A model generated the notes under the pieces. It was not told the DNA's origin, did no database searches, and worked only from the letters and a program-made list of their open reading frames with translations. DNA of 64,000 bases, from NCBI GenBank assembly GCA_963989385.1, contig OZ022509.1, forward strand, positions 48,562,271 through 48,626,270, in the 5' to 3' direction. The number at the start of each line of letters is the position of its first letter. Within the stretch, counting starts at the first letter, position 1. Positions 1-11,636 of this stretch are shown here, one piece after another. A program made the translations under genes and the position numbers. The stretch is from Ctena decussata. Lineage: Eukaryota > Mollusca > Bivalvia > Lucinida > Lucinidae.

Positions 1-1276
1 CTTTAATCTCCCATCAATCCAGTCCGACCATATCCTACAAGCGTCAGTCTGCCCAAAGCAACATGTCCATCATATTTCAAGGAACCACTACAATCACTGT
101 TGGAGTCTTCAACTTCTATATCGCAGAAAAGCCTTCTGGTCCATGCCAGTATTTGTCTCCTCCAAAGCCGAAGAAGTTCCGTAGAATTATGTGTATTGAC
201 TCTGATCCAGATTAACAAAGGTGAATTAAGTCCATAGGAATGACATCAAAGTCATAAACCTGTCTAGACAGTGCTAGCTTTTTAAATCAATCTTCATATC
301 TGTTTTTATGATGAAGAATATCATTAGATATTTTTCGCTAAGAATGTACTTGTAGTCACTGAATCCATAGAAAACAATAATTTCACTTTTAATTTCGCAA
401 GTGCTTCTTTGTCAGATGTGGGTTGCCTGTTTCAAAACAGTAGCTGCATGTAGAAGATACATTAGTCTAAAATTCAATATTTCCATAAGATACAGCTAAT
501 GTCTTTTGGCAGGGTCAACGTCTGATCCTCAATAAAATCAGTAGTTCTCGTTATATTCCTTGTTGATGTTAGTCTTCCAAAACAGCTCCCCACTGTTGTG
601 AGCCATTGTAACAATTTGATTCCTCCAAATACGACGGTAGTTAAGCTTTTTTCCCCTGTTTGTAACATTAGCCGCGGTTACAATTTTTGTATCCGTCCAT
701 ATGCTACACTAGCAATTAAGCCAAAAACAACCATCTGTATAAAATGTTGCATTAGCATTTCTGTATCCGTCCCAATGTCACACTAGCAACTGGGCCAAAA
801 ATAATTATGTCCAAATGTTATACTAGCGTTAATTGTTCCGTCCCAAAGTAACGCGAGACATTCTAGAATCTGTCCTTTAGGTTACACTAGCATCATTTTC
901 CGTCTATTTGTTACGTTCGAAAAGACAAATGCCAAAAAAGCTAAATTTCTTGAGTCTGTTATAAAATATGAAAATTATGTGATATTTCACTAAAGCAAAT
1001 GAAATAGTGAAGTTTTTTTTCAAAGTATTGAAACTATGTCAATATTGTAAATATAAGGCATGAAAAGATTCGTTGAGTTACTCCCTCCCCCATATTGTTT
1101 CATTTTTCTCTGACAGTTTTGCTGACATGATGAAAAATATCCCGTAACATTGAGTTTCAAAACACAGAAGACATACATATCTAAATTAACAATTAAAATA
1201 TTAGGTGAAGAACAAGTGGATGCCAAACAGCCTTGGTGACAAAGGTTGGAAATCTGAAAGTATGAGTTTCAGTCTT
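1..1276. other. unassigned DNA, no gene recognised
   Basis: No protein family is recognisable. A 71-codon frame on the minus strand (218 to 3) stops at its own end, has no obvious splice context and resembles nothing I know, so I do not call it an exon. The stretch is moderately AT-rich and holds the weak repeat cluster listed separately at 693-920. Confidence 0.5.
693..920 (+). repeat. degenerate short repeat cluster
   Basis: About six poor copies of a 25-30 bp motif of the type CCGTCC-n-ATGT-n-ACACTAGCA start near 693, 765, 810, 838, 870 and 900. Spacing is irregular (28-72 bp). It looks like an eroded tandem repeat. I recognise no family. Confidence 0.35.
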
Positions 1277-1502
1277 GCTTTGGGCCGAGACACGTGAAAA
1301 CCAACAAAGTGGTTGTGCGCCCAGCGCAGAGTTGGATCAGCCTAGGCAGCTGCCCAGTTTGATCAGACTCTTTGCTAAGCGCTTAAAGGGTAGCTAAGAG
1401 TCTAAGCTACCGCCATGCGGACAGCGAAGACTCTGATCAGACTGGTCTGAGTCTGCTCTGGGCACACAACCACTTTGTTGGTTTTCTCGCGTTGCGGCTC
1501 AT
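1277..1502. mobile_element. foldback MITE, about 225 bp
   Basis: Long terminal inverted repeats are visible. The left arm holds AAAACCAACAAAGTGGTTGT followed by GCGCCCAGCGCAGA, and the right arm ends with its near-perfect reverse complement. An inner set of TGATCAGACT motifs adds further self-complementarity. There is no coding capacity. Very similar palindromic repeats (AAAACCAACA...GTGG) are, to my knowledge, common in bivalve genomes. The element class is not determinable because no clear target duplication is visible. Confidence 0.7.
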
Positions 1503-1675
1503 TTTTCATTTGTGGAAGAGGATATCTATAAAAAAATATATTTTGAAGGAGATGAATACCTAAGCTAGCTATGTAACAAAGGAAATGACCAAATTATGCA
1601 CTTTGAAATATGGTCATGAAGCATAATTTCCGGTAACCGCTGCATTTCACAGACCGGTGAAGCTGTAAAGCTGTC

Positions 1676-1795
1676 GCAATTACAAATAAAGTTGCTAAGT
1701 TCACTGTGAAAGATCTAAGACCTTACAGAATTGTTGACTCTTCAGAATTAAAAGACGTTGTTAATACTCTCAGTTTTTGTGGTGTAACAATTCAC
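1676..1795 (+). pseudogene. scrap of hAT/ZBED-like transposase
   Basis: The frame reading KFTVKDLRPYRIVDSSELKD resembles the segment after the zinc finger in hAT/ZBED transposases, where a DL-P-(S)-(V)-E/D-G-F pattern precedes the catalytic core. Homology stops after about 35 residues and the downstream 60 codons look random. It lies only 0.6 kb upstream of the larger hAT pseudogene but duplicates a segment also present there (near 2690), so it is a separate fragment and not its 5' exon. The call rests on a short pattern match. Confidence 0.35.
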
Positions 1796-2407
1796 CGAAT
1801 GTTCGGTGCACAGCGTACTAGAGTGTCGGCACGGTATGCGGTACGTTTTCTGCATTTTCGGTTCGGCCGTTTACGCCAATGCCTGATTTGAAATGATAGC
1901 CTAAAATGATAAAAAATATCAATAAAAACCTAAAACAGTTATACAATTATGATTTCTTTGGTAAAAAATCAGTTTCTTTCATCACGAATCTACTTTACTT
2001 TCCTATTTTATGTTTTCGTCTTTTTCGGCTCGTGTGTATTTGGAATGAACAACTTTCGACCTGTAATCTTGCCGACTATTCCGACTTGCTTGAGGTGAAA
2101 ACAGTGACTGCTAATGACTTTCACTGATAAGTTTTATTTCACAGAGTTTATCTGAGGAAAGGAGTGAAAAAATTATGTCCACAACGGGTACAACCGTATT
2201 ATGAAATGTCACTGTTTGGCGGACGAATATATATGTCGTGATTGCTAAAAGGCCGACTTGATTACCCTGACCTTCACAGGGTATTTTTTCTCTGACTGAA
2301 AATATGTCAAAGCGTAACGGTGACGGAAAAATCAATCGTTGATGCGCCAGCGACGTATAAGTCGCCGGTTTGGCAATATTTCGGCTTTGGGCAGGTGACA
2401 ACTGAAA
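1796..2407. other. no gene recognised
   Basis: Short frames on both strands show no domain. The stretch probably includes the unrecognised 5' flank of the hAT element that starts at about 2.4 kb. I could not find its terminal inverted repeat. Confidence 0.4.
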
Positions 2408-3201
2408 GTGGTGGAAAAGAAACTGACAAAACCAGAAGCAGGATTTGTTTCCAACAGTAGTGAGAATACCTCAGATATGTCAACGCATTTGAAACGGAAG
2501 CATCCGCAGATAAATATATCTAAACCAGAGCCTAAACAAGAATCGCCCGGTTCTGTTGTAAATGCTAAAACCAATTCTAATGCAACGAGCACAGGCCAGT
2601 TACGTCTACAAGAGGTGCTGCAGTCTAAACTAAGTTAAAATAGTCCCCGAGCCACAGACATTACTAAGGCCATTGGTATGTTTATGGAAAATGATTTAAG
2701 ACATTTCAGTGTGGTTGAAAATCCAGGCTTTAAGCATATGATAAAAGTATTGGAACCAAGAAACACAACATCAAGCAAAACTCACTTTTCCAAGATAGTT
2801 ATTTCAAAACTTTATAATGAGTTTCAAGCTGAAGTGCAGTCGGGTTTGAAGTTGGCATCTGCCATAGCAATGACATCTGATGGGTGGACTTGAAGGGGCA
2901 CAGAAAGTTACATTGCCATTACTGCGCATTATATAAACAGTGAGTGAGTGATATGGGTTTTACGGCACATCAGCATCAAAAAGGGCTATTTCGCGCCGAA
3001 AACGCTATAAACGAAAACGTGTTATATGCATAAGGTCAGAAATGAATGCTAAGTATAAAAATGAATCAAATCGGGTATGTGGTAAAACACGCCGATCAAC
3101 GGCTAGCTTAAAACTGATAACATAAAACGAACTATCGGCCAGCGAGATGAGTAAACACAAATTTAAATCTACTGTTGTAAAAATACCGCGACTTAACTAA
3201 A

Positions 3202-6200
3202 CTATATTTTACTATATATGCCAATCTCTTTCAAAAATGAAAAGATTTTCGCTGGTTCAACCGTGTCAAACAGTTGTTTCAAACTGTTGACACGGAAAAA
3301 CCTAGCACGCGTAATACGAAAATCCATGCAATCTAAAAGAAAATGTTTAACACTAAAAGGTTCCTGGCAAGGAATGCACAATGGCGGATCCTCACCTTTC
3401 AACAGAAACGAATGAGTAATAAAAGTATGGCCGATTCTGAGTCGAGCCAAAGTTACTTCTTCCTTACGATCAATTCTATAAGATGGTTGCCATTCACCAA
3501 GTGAAGGCTTGATAGAATGTAGTTTGTTAAAGACAGCAGCATTCCATGATATCCGCCACTTATCATGAAGATATGTATTTATGCAAGGTTTGATATCAGT
3601 GTAAGGAATTTTAAGATTAGAAATATGAAGAGTTAAAGCCGATTTTGCGGCCATGTCGGCCTTTTCGTTGCCTTTAATCCCAACGTGACTGGGAAGCCAA
3701 CAAAATACAATGTTGTTAAGCTCAGCTAAGTCATTATGTTTCAAGAGGATATCTAAAAGAAGAGGATTTTCAATATGGCGATTATTTAGGGATTGCAGAA
3801 CAGAAAGGGAATCAGAAAAGATGATAAAATCTGTATTCCTAGACTGTTCAATATGATCCTAGGTTAAATCAATAGCTTTGATCTCCGCTGAAAAAATTGA
3901 GGCATTAGCAGGTAATCTACGTTTGTATGTTTCGGATGGAGCAACACAAGCAGAGCCAGCTGTGTCTCCATCCTTTGAACCATCAGTATATAAAGTCTCA
4001 CAGTTAGAAAAGTCAGACAGCAGTTCATTAAATTTAGTGTGGTTGAGTAAGTGTCCAAGGTGGTACATCTGGAATTTTGAACTGTTCAATTCTGTCTAAA
4101 TCTAAATTCATATTTTCAAATTCAGAGGCGATTCTAATGCCAAAGGAAGGAATCATATTTGGTTTATTCTCGCATAAGGTTTTATATTGGGGCCGAAAAA
4201 CAGTTTCATACGTTGGATTTGATGGATTTGACTTTAATTTAAGGGCATACTGCAAAGAGAGTTTCTGGCGTCTATTATATAGTGATGGTTCATTTGCCTC
4301 TGCTAAAAGACTCTCCGAGGGAGAAGTTCTGAAAGCTCCCAAGGCGAGCCGGAGTCCCTGGTGATGAATGGGATCAAGCATTTCCAAATAAGATTTTCTA
4401 GCGGATCCATATATTATAGAGCCATAGTCTAGTTTGGACCGTATAATAGTTCTATAAAGATTAAGTAAAACTTTACGGTCTGCTCCCCAGTCAGTATGGG
4501 CAACAACTCGTAGTAGGTTCAACGCTTTTTGACATTTAGCTTTAATTTGTTTAATATGCGGAATAAATGAGAGTTTTCTGTCAAAGATAACACCCAAAAA
4601 TTTGTTTTCTTCAACTACAGGAATAGGCGTTCCGTCCAAATTAAGAACAGGATCATCATGCGCCTTACGAAGGTGACAGAAATGCATACAAACTGTCTTA
4701 GATTTAGAAAATTTGAATCCATTTTCAGTCGCCCACGTTTGAATTTTATTTAGATTTTGTTGAAGTTGACGTTCAATCGTATGCATATTTTTCGACCGGT
4801 AACAAATCATAAAGTCATCTACATATAAAGAACAGTCAACACCAGGATTTAGACATTTAACAATATTGTTTATTTTAAGACTGAAAAGAGTGACAGACAA
4901 AATACTACCTTGAGGCACACCTTGTTCTTGATCGTGTGCCTCAGACAGAGTTGAACCTACACGTACTTTAAATTCTCTGTTAGATAAGAAGTTTTGAACG
5001 AATATTGGTAATCGGCCTTTAAGGCCTATTTCATGTAAATCATTCATTATACCATACTTCCAAGTTGTATCGTAAGCCTTCTCTAAATCAAAGAAGACAG
5101 CAACTAAGTGCTCCTTCCTGATGAAGGCTTCACGTATAAAAGTTTCTAATCTAACCAAGTGATCATTAGTACTGCGTTGGTGCCTGAAACCACTCTGAAA
5201 TTCTGTAATAATATTATTTGTTTCAAGGTACCAAACGAGTCTTTCATTGATCATTCGCTCCAATGTTTTACATATGCAGCTCGTTAAAGCAATGGGACGG
5301 TAATTGTTCGGGTTCGTATTATCCTTTCCAGGTTTCGGTATAGGGATTATCGTAGCTTCTTTCCAAGATTTCGGTACATTACCAGTTTCCCAAATATCAT
5401 TGAAAGTTTTCAAAAGAACCAAAAGAGAAGAGTCTGGAAGATGTTTTAAAAACTGATAATGAATATCATCAGGGCCCGGAGATGAATCATGAGCCTTTGA
5501 AAGGGCATCTTTAAGTTCCGAAAGACTAAAAGACTTATTATAAGCTTCTGTGTTGTTAGATGAAAATTTTAGTTTTTGTTATTCTTTTTGCTGTTTGATA
5601 TTTTTGAATTTTGGACTGTAATTTTCAGAAGAAGAATTTTTCGAAAACGCATCAGCGAGGGTATTAGAAATATCTTTTTTGGAAGTAACTTTAGAATTAT
5701 TCACACATAGGTGTCCGAGTGAGCTCGATTTTCCTTTTCCCTGAATCTTCCGAACCATGTCCCATACTTTCTTTATTGAAGTTCGAGAATTTAATTTGGA
5801 AACATATTGTTTCCAAGATTTTTTTTTTGAATTCTTTGATGGTTCGACGAGCTTTTGCACGAAAACACGATAATTGTTTAAATTATCATGTGTAGGACGA
5901 TTATTGAATTGCCGTAGTGCTCCTTTACGTTGTTTGATTGCATTTTTACAATCATCTGTAAACCAAGGCTTTCTAACCTTTTTCGATTTTATTGATGTTT
6001 TGGGAACAGTTTCTTCTGCAATATTAATAAGAATAGATGCAAATGACTCAATCGGATCATCAGCCTCCTGGACTGTGTCTTCAAGAAGTCGAGTTTCACA
6101 AAGGGTTTGGAACTGATTCCAGTTAGCTTTATTTAATTTCCATCTTGAAACTGGCCCTTCAATATCTTGACCAATATTATTCAGAAATATTGGAAAGTGA

Positions 6201-6819
6201 TCACTACCACAGAGATCATCATGAACCTTCCAATCATAGTCTAAAAGAAGGGTGGGAAAGCAGATAGAGAGGTCTTAAGAAGTGTATGTACCACTTGCTG
6301 GATGTAGATACGTCGGAGTTTCAGTGTTATATAGACAAAGTCCATGATTATCAATAAAACTTTCAATAACTCTGCCTTTGTCATTAATATCTTTGGAACC
6401 CCAAAGGATATTATGACCATTAAAGTCTTCCAGTAAGATGAAGGGAGAGGGAAGTTGTGGAACGAGATCATCAAGCTCTTTGAGAGATAATCTCGAACTG
6501 GGAGGAATATATATAGAACAAATAGTGTCTACGCGATGGAGAGTTATGCTTACTGCAACAGCTTGTAAATTCGTCTGCAAAGGTATTTGACTATGAGGAG
6601 CATTATTATTGACAAAGATAGGGAACCAGCGGCTCTCTCATTGTTTGGTGAAAATGCATGAAAAGAGTTATAATTTCGAATGGAAATGTTATCGCTGTCT
6701 TTTAGATGAGTTTCTTGAAGACACAGAGCAGCAGGCTCATAATCCTTAAGGAGCAACAATGTTTCTTCATAATTGGCTTTTAAGCCTCGACAATTCCACT
6801 GTATAATTCTGTTTTTCAT
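3202..6819 (-). pseudogene. LINE A ORF2: endonuclease, RT and RNase H (broken)
   Basis: Polyprotein for target-primed reverse transcription. It starts at MKNRIIQWNCRG (endonuclease) with CLQETHLKD, then an EDFNGHN block (G of GDFNGHN changed to E). Frame breaks occur near 6640 and 6470, and more follow down to about 5860. The RT frame 5422-4034 is open for 462 codons and holds IPIPKPGKDNTN, FFDLEKAYDT, GVPQGSILSV and the catalytic YVDDFMICYRS. RNase H follows in broken pieces: LYTDGSKDGD and SAEIKAIDL with an in-frame stop at 3859, then CWLPSHVGIKGNEKADMAA. The end, 3744-3202, carries a CIPCQEPFSVKHFLLDC finger. Compared with LINE C the stretch before the RNase H (about 20 codons) is deleted. 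Confidence 0.9.
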
Positions 6820-6864
6820 TATTAATAATGATGAATATATATTGCAGCAAAATGGTTAGATCTA

Positions 6865-8232
6865 TTCTTAGGAAGTAGGTATTCTGTTTAGTGTCCCCCT
6901 TGGGAGACAAGATGGAGATTCCTCTGCATCCATATCCTCCAAGGCAGACCACCTATTATGCTGCCTAATCGGATCGTTAGATCCTTTCGGCTGGCGATCA
7001 GATTCAGGTTTCTCCTTTCCTCGTGATTTAGGGTCAGGAGTCCTGTCGGTCGAGTTCTGTTTTATTTTTGTCGTGTTTCACAAGTGTGTCACAAACAATT
7101 TTTTCTAGTTTTTTGTCTGCTTTTTGTTGTTTTGCTTTTTCTTTTTGGTTCAGTTTTTCTTCGGCAGATGCTTCGTTTGATGCTACATTGTATGACGAAG
7201 ACTGTGGAGCTGCTGTGATAAGCACAGGGTCTGTTTGTGTCATTGCATCAACGCATGACACTGTGACTCCAGCAGCCTTCGTTATGCTAGCATAACTTTT
7301 ACCTGGTGCTGCCGTGTAACTTTCAACAATTTTTCGCGCTTCCGGAAACGATATGTTCCTGGTATATTTGACTTTGAGAATTTCTTTCTCAGTGAGCCAG
7401 GCCTGACATTGCCGCGAATTGGCGGGGTGGTCTTCCTTACAGTTGTAACATTTGGCTGGATTTTTGCAATCAGTTTCATCAGCATAATGCTGAGGCTGAC
7501 CACAGTTAGCACATATCGTTTGTTTCTTGCATTTGTCCTCGTGATGCCCAAAACATTGACACTGGTAACATCGCAGTGGATTTGGAATGTAGGGATCAAC
7601 GGGGACACGAAGAAAGGCAACTTTTAATTGTTTTGGCAAAACTGACGTGTTGAAGGTGAAAACGAAAGTGTTTGTGTCTTTTAAGGTACCGTCTCGACGA
7701 ACTTTTATCCTACGGACACCAATCACACCCTGTTCCCTCATGTTCTCAAGGATCTCTTGCTCGCTGACCCCTTTTAAATCAGGGCAGCGAACAACGCCCT
7801 TGCAGGAATTGAGGGAACCATGAAGGGACACTTTCACTTTAAGGTCGAAAAATTTGTCCAAGCGCAATAGATTTTCTATCTGCTTTTTATTGACAAACTC
7901 GACAAGCAGGTCACCTGATCGTAGCTTTTTTATGTTTTTTTTTTTGGCACGCCAGCTATGCCATGTAAAACTTTCTCTATAATGAAGGGAGAAAGACTTG
8001 ACATTTGCCTTTCTTCTTTGGACGTAATGATCAAGAAGCGCGGAGAAGCTGCAGACATTGCCGGTTGACTAAGTTCAGTATCTGACATGTCGTCAGAGTC
8101 GTTATCACGTGGCCGTTTCGTTGTATGTTGAGAAGCTTTGGGGTTTGAAGTTGGGGGGGGGGGCATGAGAAATAAAGAAAATAATTCATCTCCCGTGCTC
8201 TCCGCCCGCCGCGGAGCCCAACAAGGGAGCAC
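6865..8232 (-). pseudogene. LINE A ORF1, gag-like zinc-knuckle protein
   Basis: RNA-binding ORF1 protein of the LINE. The N-terminus (8232-7930) has a proline-rich start (MPPPPTSNPKA) and EERQMSSLSPFIIEKVLHGI. A frameshift in the T-rich run near 7930-7945 moves the frame. The 7867-7034 part then carries three zinc knuckles near 7565-7430: CYQCQCFGHHEDKC, CANCGQPQHYADETDC and CYNCKEDHPANSRQC. A lysine-rich tail follows. The expected C-terminus (ending NRIPTS in copies C and D) is frameshifted here. It lies just upstream of ORF2 on the same strand, as in I-type LINEs. Role in ribonucleoprotein formation is family knowledge. Confidence 0.85.
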
Positions 8233-8751
8233 TTAAATGGAGTGGATATCCTAAACTCCAAGTGCTAGAGATACACTAGAGATATACTCGGATAGGACAG
8301 AATGCCTACACGATTGACCCATCAGCCGCCGCCTTCTAGGACTGGAAAAAGGTATGAAAAAGTGTTCATGGGCACATGGTCAGTATCAGATTGCTATAAA
8401 GATAGGAAGAGAAAGTAAAGTTGATTCCCAGGGCATGGCACAACAAAGCCGATTGATCATATTCGGGTCCATATGACCTCCCGTCTAGTTGAAATCAGGA
8501 CCAAAGTGATGTGTTGCAGACTGGCTACGTCGCAGGCAGTCCACTCAATCACCGGGATCCCTTCTTCCAACGACACGGGTCGCAGCTCACGGCAAACGAG
8601 CCGCCCCCTTTTAGACTGCCTTTTACGTCACGCAGAGAGATACGTCTGGCCTATTCTATCCCGGGACCAGCACGGGCTATATAAACAGTGATTGGAGTCT
8701 TTGTAATAATGTCCTTCAAACAAGAGTACTCGGTGACTCTCATACAGGCAA

Positions 8752-8985
8752 CTGATTGATTGAATGATTGATATTTATTCGGTAAAAACAACACACAACA
8801 ATAATACAACAATTACATAAAAAATGATTGAAATTTAAACGTTTAAAAGATATATGAATAGATTTATAAAAAATGCATTTTGTAAATTTTTTAGAAAATA
8901 ATATATATGTGTATATCTGTAAAATAGGAAAATACGTATTTACTGATTTATATAATTTAAAGTATTTTAAAATATTACAATGCTG
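8752..8985. mobile_element. AT-rich insert inside the hAT gene
   Basis: About 235 bp of AT-rich DNA separates HTGN from FLAEVF of the transposase and has no counterpart in hAT proteins. It begins with TGATTGATTGAATGATTGATA and ATTTATTCGG, similar to simple-repeat tails of retroposons. No clear target duplication. It may be a truncated LINE 3' end or another short insertion; an intron is an alternative but no splice sites are convincing. Confidence 0.5.
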
Positions 8986-9071
8986 GGTGAGGTTTCTAGC
9001 TGAGGTTTTCACGTCGGCAATCATTGAATGGGATCTAAAGCGGAATGGTGTCACTCAAGCCCTAACTACAG

Positions 9072-9316
9072 GGTGGTGGTTGGGTGGTGCGACGGTGCTG
9101 GGTATAACTTCCATTGCCGGGGCGTCCTACTGATTTGGATAAAGGTAGGGCAAGGGCCTACTGTGCTTCCAGTGGGTGCGGGTGGGGGGTTGTGTGGACT
9201 TATTTTCTCTCGTCTATCATTTCCCTCTTCTTTCTCCCTCTCTTTGGGAGACGACCCGATATAGACTGCAATACTGTCTCAAAGGGCCTTTAAACCCAAA
9301 ACAACCTACCAACCAA
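9072..9316 (+). mobile_element. SINE, CAACC-tailed family (copy 1)
   Basis: 245-bp repeat that starts GGTGGTGGTTGGGTGGTGCG and ends CGTTTAAACC-like then AACAACC repeats. An 11-bp target duplication, CCTAACTACAG, lies at 9061-9071 and 9317-9327, inside the hAT reading frame (ALTT / TTDNAS). The same family recurs at about nine places in the window. No polymerase III B box is obvious, so the head is not clearly tRNA-like. I call it a SINE because of length, target duplications and simple tail. Confidence 0.8.
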
Positions 9317-9568
9317 CCTAACTACAGACAATGCCAGTAATGTTGTCATTGTTGCCAAAGAAGCAGAATTATTACATGTTCGGTGCTTTGGTCACACAAT
9401 TAATTTAGCATCACAAAAGGGGTTGCAAGTTACTCAGATGGAAATGCTTTTGGGTCGTGTGAGCATGACTGTTTCATTTTTTCATCGAAGCGATCATGCA
9501 AATGCTGTCATGAAATCTAAACAACTTTTACTTGAAATTCCGCAACATAAACTAATTCAGGATGTGAA

Positions 9569-9816
9569 TTGATTAATTGATTGTTTTGGGTTTAATGGCT
9601 CTTTGAGACTGTATCTTAGTCTATATCGGGCCGTCTCCCAGAGGGAGGGAAGGAGAAAGAAAAGAGAAATGATAGACGAAAGAAAAAATGTCCAAAACAA
9701 CCTCCACCCGCACCTACTGCAAGCACAGTAGGCCCTTGCCCTACTATTATCCAAATCGGTAGGACGCCGCGGCACTGGAAGTTACACGCAGCACCATCGC
9801 ACCACCCGATCACCCC
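9569..9816 (-). mobile_element. SINE, CAACC-tailed family (copy 2)
   Basis: Same family as the copy at 9072 but in the opposite orientation, with an 11-bp target duplication CAGGATGTGAA at 9558-9568 and 9817-9827. It interrupts the hAT gene between LIQDVN and the TRWNS-like block. Two oppositely oriented SINEs 250 bp apart could fold back on each other. Confidence 0.85.
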
Positions 9817-10190
9817 CAGGATGTGAAAACCAGATAGAACTCGAATTATGATATGGTGGTTAGGTACATTGAGCAACTAACAGCTGTACAAGCAGTGTTT
9901 CTGGTGAAAGATGTGAAAAAATGGCAAAGATATTATCACTCTGGTGATGACATATTTGACGTCGAAAAGAGTTTACAAAGCTTTGGAGCCGCTAAAAACT
10001 GTAACACCGATAATGTGTGACGAGAAACAGCCCACAATATCCAGATACATTCTTTGAAAGAAAGGCTCCTGGTCTTTTCGAAGGTTAAACACTCTGATTT
10101 CTGATTCAGCGTTAATGAAGGTAGTAAAGGCTGCAATCGCTAAGGACCTCGAGTCCAGGTATGTGCAAAAATGCAGTAAAATCTTCAATG

Positions 10191-11636
10191 TTAAGCTGTA
10201 GCAGTATAGCTATAGCAGTCTATAGCAGTAAGCTCTTAAACCATCATAACTAAAATCATACAAATGGTGGTTTTAGGGTTTAATTTACATTGAAGATTTT
10301 GCTTTCTATAATATTGCCAACATTTTTGTTCCAGTGTTTTGTTTTCCTAAGGATGATTTGATACATGTATTTCTTGAATATAAATCATGGGTCTTTCCCT
10401 TCCAAAACAATCCCAAAAATCTAGATCTGTCTCTTAAGATGGATATAGATATTTGGGACTGTTTTAGAATTGAAACCCCAATCTCACAGCTGTATTTTAT
10501 AAGACTGATTAAGATATTAAAGTAGACGAATACTGAATGGAAATATTGGCGGGGCATTCAAACCATTATACTACCTAAATAACCCAAAGAGCTATAAAAC
10601 ATTTGGATAAGAAAAAAACAATTTTCACTGTTTTGTTTTCCTAAAAAACAATATTTTGCATTTCTACATACTTTTTTTTTTTACACATTTTCCATTAAAA
10701 TTCATATCTCTAGCACATGAACGCACTTTCATTTCAGCAAATCATATAATTTGTAAAATAGGATATTTGGAACAAATTGATAACAAAAAATTGCAGTTTT
10801 CTTGTTAATAAGTATATTTTTACATTCATTAAAAAAAAATACAAGAAAATTTCATAAAACGTCATGAAAAATATATTCAATCAATGGGGCATGCTTTTAC
10901 ATATTATTTAAGTAAAACTTACATTGTATGTTAAACAAACAAACAATAATAATAATAATAATAAAAAATTTCACCGTTTTGTTTCCTACAAAAACAATGT
11001 TTGAGTTCAAAATATCCCCAAAACAGACTGTCCAAATTCTGCACCTGCTGCAAGCACAGCCGGTCGTTGCCCTACTATTTATTTTCCTGTTATTCGGTTC
11101 TACCATAGAGTAATGTCGACAAAATGCGCAGATGGAATGGAAACTGTGAAGATCTTGATCATTCTGGTTCCTAAGGAACAGTCTGATCTCGGTTTCCACT
11201 GTTTGTACACACCTATGTGCCCGGAAGCTTAGGATCTTTACGGTAGACATTGTTAGTGTGTATTATAACTGTATATACTCCACAGTTAATCGATTTATGA
11301 TGAACAATAACTCTGTTTTGTTTTTTTAAACAATTAAGACAGAGTTCTTCCGTATATGTCTACCTAAAGGGCTATTCTAGAGACTGAACATCCAGTCTTA
11401 TAGCCAAATTAATACAGTGGGTTGCTCTGTTCAAAGTTCATAGATCATGTGCTGAAATGGCAAAATGTGCAGATCCATCTGAAGCTGATAAATCTGATTT
11501 GGGACTGCACTGCACTTTTTGCTCAGGCACTTTTGTTATAAAATTGTTTACTTTGTTTCATTTTACACCATATTCCAGATACTCTGAACCAGACACTTTC
11601 AAGTTTTTGGCAGAAGCGCGATATCTTAACTTAGGG
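10191..11636. other. AT-rich DNA, no gene recognised
   Basis: AT-rich with poly-T/A tracts and an (AAT)n run near 10946. Positions 11025-11085 resemble the middle of the CAACC-tailed SINE (CACCTGCTGCAAGCACAGC...GCCCTACTAT), so a worn SINE fragment is likely there. The frames in the stretch are short and featureless. Confidence 0.45.

Larger units (their letters stand above)
2944..8677 (-). mobile_element. LINE A: full-length I/Nimb-type retrotransposon
   Basis: 5.73-kb non-LTR element read on the minus strand, with its 5' end at about 8677 (CCCGTGCTGGTCCCGGG) and its 3' end at about 2944 (ends TCACTCACTCA). It is flanked by a perfect 14-bp target duplication, TATATAAACAGTGA, at 2930-2943 and 8678-8691. 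The site lies inside the hAT gene, whose reading frame resumes exactly after it. Order: 5' UTR, ORF1 with zinc knuckles, ORF2 with AP-like endonuclease, reverse transcriptase and RNase H, then a short 3' UTR. Several frameshifts and stops make it inactive. The RNase H and the Cys-rich C-terminus place it in the I group; Nimb is my best clade guess. Confidence 0.9.
2408..10190 (+). pseudogene. hAT/ZBED-type transposase, split by four insertions
   Basis: Remnant of a cut-and-paste hAT transposase (DNA binding plus RNase H-fold catalysis). Colinear pieces lie at 2408-2943, 8678-8751, about 8986-9071, 9317-9568 and 9817-10190. In order I see a BED-like finger end (HLKRKHP, but no CxxC half), SDGWT*RGTESYIAIT, HYINS joined across LINE A to DWSLCNNVLQTRV with GDSHTGN, then FLAEVF and IIEWDL, then TTDNAS, then HVRCFGHTINLASQKG, then TRWNS-like TR*NSNYDM, and finally PTISRYI with SALMKVVKAAIAKDLESRY. 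These follow the order of the hAT core (EW, TTDNASN, CxAHxLNL, TRWNS). Stop codons occur near 2636, 2891 and in the last piece, and the C-terminal dimerisation region is not found. TIRs and target duplication of the hAT itself were not seen. Confidence 0.8.

Noticed and set aside
1258..1502. Inverted repeat as a transcription terminator
   Set aside because: Arms are far too long and the genome is eukaryotic; it fits a foldback MITE.
8473..8691. Plus-strand open frame (also at 54768-54989)
   Set aside because: It recurs at the same place in two LINE copies because it is antisense to the LINE 5' UTR; no independent domain.
9557..9876. Cys/Gly-rich short proteins predicted on SINE copies (also at 57.8, 62.4 and 63.0 kb)
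   Set aside because: The same frames appear in each SINE copy on either strand with different shifts; SINEs do not encode proteins.
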